This document shows positions 9,587 to 18,634 of a stretch of DNA of 64,000 nucleotides, piece by piece (position 1 is the first letter of the stretch; each line of letters opens with the position of its first letter). Source of the stretch: an uncultured Lachnospiraceae bacterium (lineage in GTDB: Bacteria; Bacillota; Clostridia; Lachnospirales; Lachnospiraceae); assembly GCA_947382415.1 (NCBI GenBank), contig CANCYO010000006.1:20179-84178 (forward strand). Direction: 5' to 3'. A program made the position numbers and the translations under genes. The notes beneath the pieces were generated by a model that ran no database searches, was not told the DNA's origin, and saw only the letters and a list, made by a program, of their open reading frames with translations.

Positions 9587-9645
9587 GCTTTTTTTAAAAT
9601 AACAGACTATTTGGAATATTTACCCTGATTTTGAGAACTCCTCTG

Positions 9646-9674
9646 TTGTTTTTACTCCGCATATATGCTATAAT
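9646..9674 (+). promoter_or_regulatory. Extended -10 promoter for the 36-residue membrane protein
   Basis: TTGTTT (9646-9651) and TATAAT (9669-9674) are 17 bp apart, and TGC immediately precedes the -10 box, giving an extended -10 element. Transcription would start near 9681 and reach the AAGGAG site at 9713-9718. Confidence 0.7.
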
Positions 9675-9727
9675 TTCAGCAGATAAGCGCATAAATAATA
9701 CGCAAAACAACAAAGGAGATTCCCGAT

Positions 9728-9838
9728 ATGTCTATTATTTTAGCTGGTGGTTTATTGATCGTTATCATCGCCGTTATCATCGCGGTAGTCGCTTCCGTTG
9801 TCTCCGCTGTTGCGGCCGACCAGGATGTGGAGGATTAA
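9728..9838 (+). CDS. 36-residue single-pass membrane protein, unknown function
   Basis: A small gene supported by a strong promoter (9646-9674), AAGGAG at 9713-9718 and 9-nt spacing to ATG. The product starts MSIILAGGLLIVIIAVI and consists of one hydrophobic helix of about 26 residues rich in Ile, Val and Ala, followed by the short acidic tail DQDVED. No cleavage site or cysteine is seen. It stands alone: the che operon is divergent and the isomerase gene converges on it with 14 nt between stop codons. It could be a membrane microprotein that modulates a larger complex, or a type I toxin-like peptide, although no antisense RNA was recognised. Confidence 0.7.
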   Translation: MSIILAGGLLIVIIAVIIAVVASVVSAVAADQDVED

Positions 9839-9852
9839 ACGCTCCGATCTCT

Positions 9853-11337
9853 TCAGGCGAAAGGGTTTTCCGTGGGATACATCATTCCCCTGGGCTGATT
9901 GAAATTCAAATCTTCCACGGGAACGCCCACATACTTAAACACTTCATACAGGGCCTTGCCAAAATGTCCGAATGCCACCGCACCGTGGTGAGGATAATTT
10001 TTCTCGATCAGCACATGGCGGTAAAACCGTCCCATCTCCGGGATCGCAAACACGCCGATGCTGCCGAAGGACTCCGTCGCCACGGGAAGCACCTCGCCTT
10101 GGGCGATATAGGCGCGCAGCTTATTGTCCGCGGTAGACTGTAAACGGTAGAAGGTGATGTCGCCCGGAGCGATATCGCCCTCCAATGTGCCCTGAGTCAC
10201 TTCTTCCGGCAGAGTTCTCGCCATGATCATCTGATATTTCATATTGCAGAAGGACAGCTTCCTGGAACAGGTATTTCCGCAGTGGAAGCCCATAAAGGTA
10301 TCCTGATGCGTGTAGTCAAATTTCCCCTTGATGGACTCCTCATACATATCGTCGGGCACGGAATTGTTGATGTCAAGCAGCGTCACCGCATCCTGGCTCA
10401 CACATGCGCCGATAAACTCGCTGAGGCACCCGTAGATATCCACCTCGCAGGACACGGGGATGCCCATGCCGGTGAGACGGCTGTTCACAAAACAGGGTAC
10501 GAAGCCGAACTGCGTCTGGAAAGCGGGCCAGCACTTGCCTGCGATGGCCACATATTTGCGGTAACCTCTGTGTTCCTCTATCCAGTCCAAAAGCGTCAGC
10601 TCATACTGGGCAAGTTTGGGCAGTATCTGAGGCTTGAGATTGCCCTGCCCCAGCTCTTCCTCCATCTCTTTTACCTTCGCGGGAATTCTCTCGTCCCCCT
10701 CATGTCTGTTAAAGGCTTCAAACAGATCCAGCTCCGAATTCTCCTCGATCTCCACACCCAGATTGTAGAGCTGCTTGATGGGCGCGTTGCAGGCCAGGAA
10801 ATTCAAAGGTCTGGGGCCGAAGGATATAATCTTAAGCCCGGCAAGACCGATGATGGCTCTGGCAATGGGCAGGAATTCATGGAGCATATCCGCGCACTCG
10901 GCCGCAGTTCCCACAGGATATTCGGGAATGTATGCCTTCACATTGCGCAGCTTGAGATTATAGCTGGCATTGAGCATACCGCAGTAGGCGTCTCCTCTGC
11001 CTCCCACCAGATCTTTGCGGCTCTCCTCCGCCGCGGCGATAAACATCACCGGACCGTCAAAATGTTTTGCAAGCAGCGTCTCCGATATCTCGGGGCCAAA
11101 ATTGCCCAGATATACGCACAGGGCATTGCAGCCGGCGTTTTTGATATCCTCAAGCGCCTGCACCATATGTATCTCGCTCTCCACGATACACACAGGACAT
11201 TCGTAGACTTCCCCGCTGCCGTACTTCTCCGTGTAGGCCGCCATCAGCGCTTTGCGGCGGTTCACGGAAAGGCTCTCGGGGAAACAGTCGCGGCTCACAG
11301 CCACAACGCCGACCTTGACTTGGGGTAAATTGTTCAT
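9853..11337 (-). CDS. L-fucose/L-arabinose isomerase family protein
   Basis: A 494-residue member of the L-fucose isomerase-related family (COG2407 type), which interconverts aldose and ketose sugars with a divalent metal. Likely metal ligands are the Glu in SCEVDIYG, the Asp in LLDINN and the His pair near HHGAVAFGH. It is shorter than classical FucI (about 590) and close to the arabinose-isomerase length. The downstream position to a xylulokinase (42-nt gap) suggests a ketose product phosphorylated by that kinase. The substrate is unresolved because no transporter or aldolase is adjacent. AGGAGG precedes the ATG. Confidence 0.8.
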   Translation of the reverse strand: MNNLPQVKVGVVAVSRDCFPESLSVNRRKALMAAYTEKYGSGEVYECPVCIVESEIHMVQALEDIKNAGCNALCVYLGNFGPEISETLLAKHFDGPVMFIAAAEESRKDLVGGRGDAYCGMLNASYNLKLRNVKAYIPEYPVGTAAECADMLHEFLPIARAIIGLAGLKIISFGPRPLNFLACNAPIKQLYNLGVEIEENSELDLFEAFNRHEGDERIPAKVKEMEEELGQGNLKPQILPKLAQYELTLLDWIEEHRGYRKYVAIAGKCWPAFQTQFGFVPCFVNSRLTGMGIPVSCEVDIYGCLSEFIGACVSQDAVTLLDINNSVPDDMYEESIKGKFDYTHQDTFMGFHCGNTCSRKLSFCNMKYQMIMARTLPEEVTQGTLEGDIAPGDITFYRLQSTADNKLRAYIAQGEVLPVATESFGSIGVFAIPEMGRFYRHVLIEKNYPHHGAVAFGHFGKALYEVFKYVGVPVEDLNFNQPRGMMYPTENPFA

Positions 11338-11379
11338 AATGCATTCCTCCTATATAATATATTTTTAGCTTTACAGCAT

Positions 11380-12852
11380 TTACAGCAATTCAAATACCTT
11401 TTTGCACACGGGATAGATCTCCCTGAACTTCCGGTAACACGCATCATACTTCTCAACCAGAGCAGGCTCGGGCTCTATCGTCTGGGCTACTCTTACCACC
11501 GCTTGGGCCGCCGCCTCCACAGAAGGGTATTCCCCGCAGGCCACCGCCGCCAGCATGGCTCCGCCCAGAGCCGGCCCCTCCTCGTTCTCCAGCACATCCA
11601 CTTTCAGGTTCATGATATTGGCGATCATCTTCTTCCAGAGCGGGCTCTTGGCGCCGCCGCCGCAGATCTTGGTACGCTCGGGACTGATGCCCAGAGATCT
11701 GGCGACCTCCAGGGAATCCCGCAGGGCGAAGGCCACTCCCTCCAGCACGGCCTGAGTCATGTCAGATCTTGTACTGTCCATGCTCATCCCGATAAACACG
11801 CCCCTGGCTTTGGGGTCATTGTGGGGCGAGCGCTCTCCCATCAGATACGGCAGAAAATACACCTTGTTCTCCCCCAGACGTTCCTCTGTGATCTCCTGCT
11901 GCTCGACGCCGTAATCATCCGTGTGCAGGATCTCCTCCATCCACCATTTGTTGCAGGAGGCAGCGCTGAGCATACAGCCCATGAGGTGATAGCTCCCGTC
12001 CGCATGGGCAAAGGAGTGCAGCGCATTGTTTTTATCCACGCCGAATTCTTTGGAAGAGATAAAGATTGTCCCGCTGGTTCCCAGAGAGATATTACAGCTT
12101 CCGTCTCCCACCGTACCCGTTCCCACGGCCGCAGCGGCATTGTCCCCGGCTCCGGCAGCGACCACGCAGTCCCGGGACAACCCAAGCTCTCCGGCCACCT
12201 CAGGCAGCACTGTTCCCACTTTCTCATAACTCTCATAACAGCGGGGAAGCCAGCTCTTTTCCACGCCGCAGATCTCACACATCTCCTCAGACCAGCAGCG
12301 GTTCTTCACATCAAACAGCAGCATGCCCGAAGCGTCCGACACATCCGTACAGTGGACCCCTGTGAGTCTGTAGGCGATATAATCCTTTGGCAGCATGATC
12401 CTGGCGATCCGTGCAAAATTCTCCGGCTCCCTGTTCTTCACCCAGAGAATCTTGGGCGCCGTGAATCCCGCAAAGGCGATATTGGCCGTACAGGCCGACA
12501 GCTTCTCCCTGCCGATGGTCTCATTCAGATACTCACACTCTGCGGCGGCTCTCCCGTCATTCCAGAGTATGGCCGGGCGGATCACCTCATCCCGCTCGTC
12601 CAGCATCACCAGCCCGTGCATCTGCCCGCCGAAGCTGATGCCTGCCACCTGCGAACCGTCCTCCTCCCGAAGCAGTTCCCTGATTCCTTCCTTCGTCTGT
12701 TCCCACCAGTCGTCAGGATTCTGCTCCGACCAGCCGGGCTCGGGAAACTCCAGCGGATATGTCCGCGACACAATCTTCCGGATCGCCCCCCCGGAATCCA
12801 TCAGCAGAAGCTTCACCGCGGAAGTCCCCAAATCCACTCCAATATATAACAT
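11380..12852 (-). CDS. xylB: Xylulokinase (FGGY sugar kinase)
   Basis: A 490-residue FGGY-family kinase. The N-terminal ATPase motif is YIGVDLGTSAVKLLLMD, followed by the sugar-contacting SFGGQMHGLV and WNDGRA segments (QMHG is typical of xylulokinases), AAGAGDNAAAAVGTG with a probable catalytic Asp, and the C-terminal adenosine motif GGGAKSPLWK. It should phosphorylate D-xylulose or a related ketose with ATP and feed the pentose phosphate pathway. It precedes the isomerase-family gene in the same operon. AAGGAAGGAG lies upstream of the start. Confidence 0.9.
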   Translation of the reverse strand: MLYIGVDLGTSAVKLLLMDSGGAIRKIVSRTYPLEFPEPGWSEQNPDDWWEQTKEGIRELLREEDGSQVAGISFGGQMHGLVMLDERDEVIRPAILWNDGRAAAECEYLNETIGREKLSACTANIAFAGFTAPKILWVKNREPENFARIARIMLPKDYIAYRLTGVHCTDVSDASGMLLFDVKNRCWSEEMCEICGVEKSWLPRCYESYEKVGTVLPEVAGELGLSRDCVVAAGAGDNAAAAVGTGTVGDGSCNISLGTSGTIFISSKEFGVDKNNALHSFAHADGSYHLMGCMLSAASCNKWWMEEILHTDDYGVEQQEITEERLGENKVYFLPYLMGERSPHNDPKARGVFIGMSMDSTRSDMTQAVLEGVAFALRDSLEVARSLGISPERTKICGGGAKSPLWKKMIANIMNLKVDVLENEEGPALGGAMLAAVACGEYPSVEAAAQAVVRVAQTIEPEPALVEKYDACYRKFREIYPVCKKVFELL

Positions 12853-12911
12853 TTTGCTCCTTCCTTTCCGCCGCCTGCGCGGCTGATAACTGTATGTTTA
12901 CAGGCCAGGCC

Positions 12912-15161
12912 TTATCCTGTATTCCGGCCTTTTCTCACAGACCGCCATTTCAACGCGGTCCTGAGCCTCCTCAGAGTCCTGCGCAGCGCCCCACAGTCAC
13001 ATGCCGCATCCGCGGCAAAAAACACCCGATAAAGAGCTTCCTCCTGCTCCCCGGCAATCTCCAGGTTGTATTGCTCCCTGATCCAATCGAGCTGTTCCCC
13101 CAGAGTGCGCAGAGTGCGGTAATTCCCGTTCTTTCCGGCCAGATAATGCTGTATCTTCCGATATTCCAGCCGAACCTGTTCTCTCTCCGGAAGCGCCCGC
13201 TCCCTCCTCCAGCAAACAAACCTGCGCGTCAATAAGACAGCGGCAAAAAGCATGGCCACAAGCGGCAGCGCCACACTGGCTCCGCCCAGAGCCGTCTCCA
13301 GATAAGTCCCCAGATTATTTTCCTCAAGATTCAGCTCGGTGCCCTGCCCCTCCGCGTTCATGAACGCATCCCAGAAAGAAGTCGTGTCCGCCTCCGAAGA
13401 GGAAGGCGTGGGGTCCACTGTGATCCATCCTTTGTTATCAACATAGATCTCTACCCACGCATGGGCATAGGCGTCGGGAATCTCCAGTTCCACCAGAGCC
13501 GTCTCCCCAAGCGGCGCATATCCGTCGTAATAATCCTCATATGCCTCGCCCTCCACCAATATGCCGTTCTCCACCACCTCCGCGTAGGAGAACGCATAAC
13601 CTTCCGCATATCGGGCGGGAATTCCCATATTGCGAAACAGCATGACGGCGGCAGAGGCAAAATGAGAACAATATCCTCTCCTGCTCTCCAGCAGAAAATG
13701 CGAGATATAATCGGGGTTGCCATAGTACCAGCCGGGACGCAGGGTATAGGAATAATTTTCCTGAAAATAGTCCCTGATCTGGGCCGCGATCTCCTCCGCC
13801 GTCCCCTGAAGCTCCGCGGCATCACACACTTTCTGCACCGCCTTGCTGCAGGCATCGGGCACCTGCAGATAAGCGTCGTCCACTTTGGCCTCGTTCAGTA
13901 TCTGTCCATAAAAATCATCAATCTGTCCTGCCGCAGGATAGTAATAATACCAGGAGACGCCATCTCCAATCTCCCGCAGCCGCGTATTGTCATAGCCCGG
14001 ATCCGAGTAATAGGGACGGTACTCATAGAGCTCGGAAGCCTCCACCTGTTCCACCTGCATGACGCCCCTGCCCTGACGGTCAGGAAAGTCCATATAAGTT
14101 GCGCGGCGGGTCTTCGCCGTGATCTCCATCAGCCCGTCGTCCGGTCCCTCATCCCCGGCCCTGGTCCATCTCATCCCACGGTATTCCCGTCCTGTAAAGG
14201 CTTTCAGATAAACCGGGTCAAAACTGTAGGGCGTGTAACGCACGATCAGATCCGTCTCATAGCTGGGCATGACCGCAGCTCCCCGGCTGAGCCTTCCTCC
14301 GCTGATACCGGCTCCTGTGCTGCTCTGTCCGAACAGAGACATCATGCCGAACTGAACCAGATTACTCACTTTGGCTTCCGACGCCTCCCGCGCCGCACTG
14401 TCCGGCACCGCGCTGTTATACGCCGCCTCCGGCAGTAAAAAAGTCATCCCCCGCACCAGCAAGACTGCCAACAGAGCCGAAAACGGCAGCATATAACGAA
14501 TCTGCCTGGAAAAATACTCCCGGGCGCTGCCCGCCTGCAGCACGGCTACGGCCACATAGCCGGCAAACAAAAAGAGCAGATAGACAATCGATGGCGAAAG
14601 CCTGAAATACAGCGGAATAATGTAAGGCGTAAAGGTAGCCAGCACTATCTTGAAAAGGCTGCATTTGTTCTGCATCTGAATATTGAGCAGGATCACCCCC
14701 ACCATGCTCAGAAACAGGACAAACACCGTGACCGTCGTATATTCGTCCTCGATACGCAGCGCGTATTCCGTACCGTTTATAATATTCAGGCTCTGCCTTG
14801 CCACCGTATTGATCCGGTTTAGAATCGCGTAATAACCGCTGTTGATGACCCAGTAATTGGTAGCTGCCACATAGAGATAGATACCGAAAAGAGCAAGGCT
14901 GGTCAGATTGGTCAGCCATCTTCTGCCCGTCTCATATACCGCGCTCAAAATCAGCGCAAGTCCGAAGACTCCAAACATGCACAGGCCACTATTGTACTCT
15001 ATCTCATAGGCGGACAAAAAGCCTCCCAGCGCGCCGCAGACCAGCAGAAAAATCAACAGAGCTTTGGCCGGTACCGCCCAGAGATCATATTTAGTTTTCT
15101 GCTCCTGCACAAGAGTCAGCTCAGAGTGATGCTCCTGCTTTCTTCTACCGAATATACGCAC
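12912..15161 (-). CDS. Membrane-anchored transglutaminase-like protein
   Basis: A 749-residue protein with about seven membrane helices in the first 245 residues, an extracellular region, and a transglutaminase-like domain with the triad Cys498 (RRGYCSHFASA), His567 (AYAHAWVEIY) and Asp583 (TVDPTP). One more membrane helix at about 628-650 is followed by a cytoplasmic tail of about 100 residues. This matches the TgpA architecture. It starts with GTG, overlaps the DUF58 gene by 17 nt and has GGGAG upstream. MoxR, DUF58 and TgpA-type proteins form a recurrent cluster, often linked to envelope or secreted-protein processing; the substrate is unknown. Confidence 0.9.
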   Translation of the reverse strand: MRIFGRRKQEHHSELTLVQEQKTKYDLWAVPAKALLIFLLVCGALGGFLSAYEIEYNSGLCMFGVFGLALILSAVYETGRRWLTNLTSLALFGIYLYVAATNYWVINSGYYAILNRINTVARQSLNIINGTEYALRIEDEYTTVTVFVLFLSMVGVILLNIQMQNKCSLFKIVLATFTPYIIPLYFRLSPSIVYLLFLFAGYVAVAVLQAGSAREYFSRQIRYMLPFSALLAVLLVRGMTFLLPEAAYNSAVPDSAAREASEAKVSNLVQFGMMSLFGQSSTGAGISGGRLSRGAAVMPSYETDLIVRYTPYSFDPVYLKAFTGREYRGMRWTRAGDEGPDDGLMEITAKTRRATYMDFPDRQGRGVMQVEQVEASELYEYRPYYSDPGYDNTRLREIGDGVSWYYYYPAAGQIDDFYGQILNEAKVDDAYLQVPDACSKAVQKVCDAAELQGTAEEIAAQIRDYFQENYSYTLRPGWYYGNPDYISHFLLESRRGYCSHFASAAVMLFRNMGIPARYAEGYAFSYAEVVENGILVEGEAYEDYYDGYAPLGETALVELEIPDAYAHAWVEIYVDNKGWITVDPTPSSSEADTTSFWDAFMNAEGQGTELNLEENNLGTYLETALGGASVALPLVAMLFAAVLLTRRFVCWRRERALPEREQVRLEYRKIQHYLAGKNGNYRTLRTLGEQLDWIREQYNLEIAGEQEEALYRVFFAADAACDCGALRRTLRRLRTALKWRSVRKGRNTG

Positions 15162-16176
15162 CCTTGTATGCTCCCGTCTGAATCAAGATATATGGTGTTC
15201 CCGGGCGCAGGACGGCAAGCTGCTCTCTGGCCCGGCCCGCCGGATGAATCCCCGTGTCGCTCAGAATTTCCACCAATGCATTCTCCAGCTCTCCCTGTTC
15301 GATCAGAAAACGGCTCTCCAGCGCCTCCCCCCGCCCCGGCCAATAAAGCTGAACCGGATAATCGCAGTCAAGCAGCAGCCTGCACACACCGTACATGGCC
15401 TCCACAAGACCGTCATTCAACTCTCTGTCCTCTCCCAGAGGCAGCAGCACACAGACTGTCTCATGCCCTGTAGACAGGCGTTCCCGCACCATCATCCTGC
15501 CCTGTTTGGCAGTCAGCTTCCAGTGAATGCTCTTCAGCGCGTCTCCCGGAATGTACTCCCTGACCTCGTATTCGGGATTGTAATCCGTCCCTCTCCTTCT
15601 GTTCTCATTCTCATCGGGAAAGTCCTCCACGCAGTCGCCGGGCTTCTCCGTGTCTACGGCCTCAGAAAAACCCGGCCAGACAAGTACGCCTCCGCCGGTT
15701 TTCCCACAGCCGGACAAATAACAGATATGAAACAGGTCATAGACCCGGAAATCCTCTATATGAATCTCCACGCGCCCCGCATACTGACTGCTCAAGAGTC
15801 CGTCACGCCTGCAGCCTTTCATGGGAGCGGCCCAGAAATGCAACTTTTCCCGCTCACAGTATCCCGTAAAGACATTGGTTCTATTGTAAGTGATATCTGC
15901 CGGAAAACCGGCCAGTCTCCCCGGATTGCTCACTGTCATGCCAAAGAAGAAGGGCGTTCCCCTCCCCACTCTGTCCGAAGGCAGCACAGCCTCCGCCCGG
16001 ATCTCATTCCTGCCATGCCACAGGAGCAGAGCGGAAACAAGGACGCTGCCCGGCATGAGGATCAACAGTAAAAACAGCATGTAGCTTCTAAAAAAGCTCC
16101 ACAGCCAGAACACCAGGCCAAGCAGAATCGCAAACCGCAGGGTCCCCCTTATGTTCAGTCGCAGCCTTTTCTCCAT
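15145..16176 (-). CDS. DUF58 domain protein
   Basis: A 343-residue protein with two N-terminal membrane helices (about 13-50) and a C-terminal DUF58 region. The diagnostic segment is YEVREYIPGDALKSIHWK (about 204-221) in a von Willebrand A-like fold. The ATG overlaps the moxR stop codon by one base (TGATG), and the gene overlaps the following transglutaminase gene. In known clusters DUF58 proteins act with MoxR ATPases, probably as a substrate adaptor at the membrane. No MIDAS metal site was confirmed by eye. Confidence 0.88.
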   Translation of the reverse strand: MEKRLRLNIRGTLRFAILLGLVFWLWSFFRSYMLFLLLILMPGSVLVSALLLWHGRNEIRAEAVLPSDRVGRGTPFFFGMTVSNPGRLAGFPADITYNRTNVFTGYCEREKLHFWAAPMKGCRRDGLLSSQYAGRVEIHIEDFRVYDLFHICYLSGCGKTGGGVLVWPGFSEAVDTEKPGDCVEDFPDENENRRRGTDYNPEYEVREYIPGDALKSIHWKLTAKQGRMMVRERLSTGHETVCVLLPLGEDRELNDGLVEAMYGVCRLLLDCDYPVQLYWPGRGEALESRFLIEQGELENALVEILSDTGIHPAGRAREQLAVLRPGTPYILIQTGAYKGAYIR

Positions 16177-17096
16177 CAGACAGCCTGTATCCTTTCCGTA
16201 ATCTCAAGGATCACATCCGAGACATCCATGCCCTCGGCCCGGGCCCGGGCGTTCAGATGAATGCGATGTCTCCAGACATCGTCTATCACGGCCAGCACAT
16301 CCTCGGGGATCACATATGCTCCACCGCGCATCAGCGCCATGGCTCTGGCCATTTTTAACAGAGCAATGCTTCCCCGGGGGCTGACCCCCAGCGCAATGCG
16401 GGCATCCTTTCTGGTGGCCTCCGCAAGATTCACCAGATACTCATAGATACCCTGCTCCACATGGAGTTCATCCGCCTCCCTGCGAAGCTCCATCAGGCGC
16501 TCCACCGTGATAACGCTCTGCACCTGCTCCAGATCCCTGCCCGCGCTGCCTTTCAGAATATCCACTGCGGCCTCATGGGAGGGATATCCCATATTCAGAC
16601 AGATCAGAAAACGGTCAAGCTGGGATTCGGGAAGCAGTTGGGTACCCGAAGACCCAAAGGGATTCTCCGTGGCAATGACCGTAAAAGGTGTGGGCAGCGC
16701 ATGCGACACACCGTCCACTGTCACTCTGGACTCCTCCATCACCTCCAGCAGCGCCGACTGCGTCTTGGAGGAAGTGCGGTTCAGCTCGTCCGCCAGGAAA
16801 AGATTACAGAACACGGCGCCCTCTCTGTATTCAAATTTGCCGGTTCCGCTGTTATACATGGTAAAGCCTACGATATCGCTGGGCAGCACATCCGGCGTAA
16901 ACTGCATTCTCCGGTACACAAGCTCCATGGATTTGCCAAGAGCCATAGCCAGTGTGGTCTTGCCCACCCCGGGAATATCCTCTAAAAGCACATGGCCTCC
17001 GGCAAGCACGGCCGCCAACACCTTGCGTATTACCCTGTCCTTGCCCTTTACCACTTTATTCACTTCCGCGACAATCTGTTCCAGCTCCGTATGCAT
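16176..17096 (-). CDS. MoxR-family AAA+ ATPase
   Basis: A 306-residue MoxR ATPase. Walker A is GIPGVGKTTLAMALG, Walker B is LFLADELNRTS, and the sensor region includes IATENPFGSSGT, all typical of the MoxR group. The ATG at 17096 is chosen because AAAGGA lies 9 nt upstream; an ATG 18 nt earlier has no ribosome site. It follows a chemoreceptor gene by 27 nt and precedes DUF58 with overlapping codons. These ATPases are thought to act as chaperones that mature protein complexes together with the DUF58 partner. Confidence 0.92.
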   Translation of the reverse strand: MHTELEQIVAEVNKVVKGKDRVIRKVLAAVLAGGHVLLEDIPGVGKTTLAMALGKSMELVYRRMQFTPDVLPSDIVGFTMYNSGTGKFEYREGAVFCNLFLADELNRTSSKTQSALLEVMEESRVTVDGVSHALPTPFTVIATENPFGSSGTQLLPESQLDRFLICLNMGYPSHEAAVDILKGSAGRDLEQVQSVITVERLMELRREADELHVEQGIYEYLVNLAEATRKDARIALGVSPRGSIALLKMARAMALMRGGAYVIPEDVLAVIDDVWRHRIHLNARARAEGMDVSDVILEITERIQAV

Positions 17097-17123
17097 CCGC
17101 CCGTTTCCTTTCATCCGCGGTAT

Positions 17124-18488
17124 TTATATCGCCTTAAACCTTGAAATCTCTTTTTTCAGATCGTTAGACACCTCGTCATTTACATTCGTATAATCCTGAA
17201 CCTCTTCCATATTGGCAGACAATTCCTGCATGACCTCCGAAAGCTTTGACAGTTTGGCATTTTCATCCTGTATCGCCTGTGATATCAGGCACACTCCGGA
17301 ATTGACATTCTCGGATCCCCTGGACAGCTCGTCCGATCTGAGGTGAAATTCACTCATCATGCTCTCCAAAGTATCTGCATCGCTCAGATATTCCGCAGAA
17401 GCCGCCACAAAACGATCATAGTCAGCCAGCACATTGGTGTTGACAAAGTCAAGCAGCTTGCCGGAGGAAGCCGTCATCTCTTCCACACAGGATATGACTT
17501 CATTGCTGATCTGCTGAATACTGTTGGCCGTATTCCGGCTATTGTCGGCAAGCGCCCTTATCTCATCAGCCACCACCGCAAAGCCTTTGCCCGCCTCACC
17601 CGCTCTGGCCGCCTCTATAGAGGCATTCAGCGCAAGGAGATTGGTCTGACTGGCAATGGAAAGTATCTCGTCCGTGAGATTCTGGATCGAATTCACGCTC
17701 TTACTGCTTTCCATGGAGCTGCGCAAAACCTCCTCAAGAGAAGCGGTAACCTGCTCCGACTCGCTTTTGCTGTTGGTGGCAAGCTCCTTGATGCCGTTAG
17801 CCCGCTCCTTCATCTCGGCCGCATAGGCGTTACCCGAAACGGTGGAATCGGAAATCCCGCCGCTGCTTCTGTTCAGCGCCTGCATATCCAGAGTGATCTG
17901 CTCCAGCGTCTCCACAAGCGCCTGTGTCTCATGGCAAAGCTGATCCGCCTCCTGAGATACCTCTTTCAGGTTCTGCGAGGAAACGGATACCTTGGATACA
18001 ATTCTGCCCGACGAGTCGTCCAGAGACACAGAATGCCCCTGTATACTTTTCATGATCGCCTGAAGCTTATCCAGGAATAAATTGATGCCCAGAATAAGCC
18101 TGCCGATCTCATCCTCCCTTTTGCTGCGGATGCGTTCATTCAGATCACCCTCATCATGCTCGAGATGCCCGATCAGTGTGCTCAACTGCTTTTCCGCATC
18201 CTTCAAAGGCCTGACAAAACATATATATGTAATGATAATCGTAAGAACCACAAGAAATAACTGAAGTGAGGAAATGGCTCCCACCTGTGCCAGTTGAGCG
18301 GTGACTCCCTCGGAAGACCTGTCCGCCACGGCAGCAATGTCCGCCGATACCTCACCCGAGGCAGCAATATCCTGAAATGCCTGTCTTGCAGACTGCAGAT
18401 TGGATGTGGTAGTAACATTTACTGTGATAGTTAAAATAAATATAAAAATCAGTGGCAACATCATCCTGAAAGAAACCGTTTTTTTCAT
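17124..18488 (-). CDS. Methyl-accepting chemotaxis protein with tiny extracellular loop
   Basis: A 454-residue chemoreceptor. Two membrane helices (about 9-28 and 75-97) enclose an extracellular loop of only about 45 residues, too small for a usual ligand domain. HAMP and signalling domains follow, with the tip ASQTNLLALNASIEAARAG. The start is ATG 18488, with AAGGAG 10 nt upstream; longer in-frame starts lack a ribosome site. It probably senses through the membrane, another protein or a cytoplasmic signal. It is placed 27 nt upstream of moxR, so the MoxR/DUF58/transglutaminase genes may be co-transcribed with it. Confidence 0.9.
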   Translation of the reverse strand: MKKTVSFRMMLPLIFIFILTITVNVTTTSNLQSARQAFQDIAASGEVSADIAAVADRSSEGVTAQLAQVGAISSLQLFLVVLTIIITYICFVRPLKDAEKQLSTLIGHLEHDEGDLNERIRSKREDEIGRLILGINLFLDKLQAIMKSIQGHSVSLDDSSGRIVSKVSVSSQNLKEVSQEADQLCHETQALVETLEQITLDMQALNRSSGGISDSTVSGNAYAAEMKERANGIKELATNSKSESEQVTASLEEVLRSSMESSKSVNSIQNLTDEILSIASQTNLLALNASIEAARAGEAGKGFAVVADEIRALADNSRNTANSIQQISNEVISCVEEMTASSGKLLDFVNTNVLADYDRFVAASAEYLSDADTLESMMSEFHLRSDELSRGSENVNSGVCLISQAIQDENAKLSKLSEVMQELSANMEEVQDYTNVNDEVSNDLKKEISRFKAI

Positions 18489-18524
18489 CTGCCGATATCT
18501 CCTTAACATTTCGCTTTTTATATG

Positions 18525-18553
18525 ATTATATACTATTTTTTCTCCAAACACAA
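18525..18553 (-). promoter_or_regulatory. Promoter of the chemoreceptor-moxR gene row
   Basis: Minus-strand TTGTGT (18548-18553) and TATAAT (18525-18530) are separated by 17 bp, about 36 nt before the chemoreceptor start codon. The -35 box directly follows the hairpin at 18556-18603. Confidence 0.6.
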
Positions 18554-18555
18554 CT

Positions 18556-18603
18556 ATAGTCTGAAGCCGTTGCGGAATCGCTCCCACAACAGTTTCAGAC
18601 TAT
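18556..18603 (-). terminator. Hairpin after rrf2, probable terminator
   Basis: ATAGTCTGAA (18556-18565) pairs perfectly with TTCAGACTAT (18594-18603), and GTTG/CAAC can extend the stem inside. It lies 31 nt after the rrf2 stop and just before the next promoter. The following U-tract is weak (TTGTGTTTGG), so termination may be partial. Confidence 0.5.
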
Positions 18604-18634
18604 TGTTCACATAACCGGCCATATATCCGGGGCA

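Noticed and set aside
11503..12849. 448-codon plus-strand frame opposite xylB
   Set aside because: Composition dominated by His, Arg and Pro; the minus strand holds an intact FGGY kinase.
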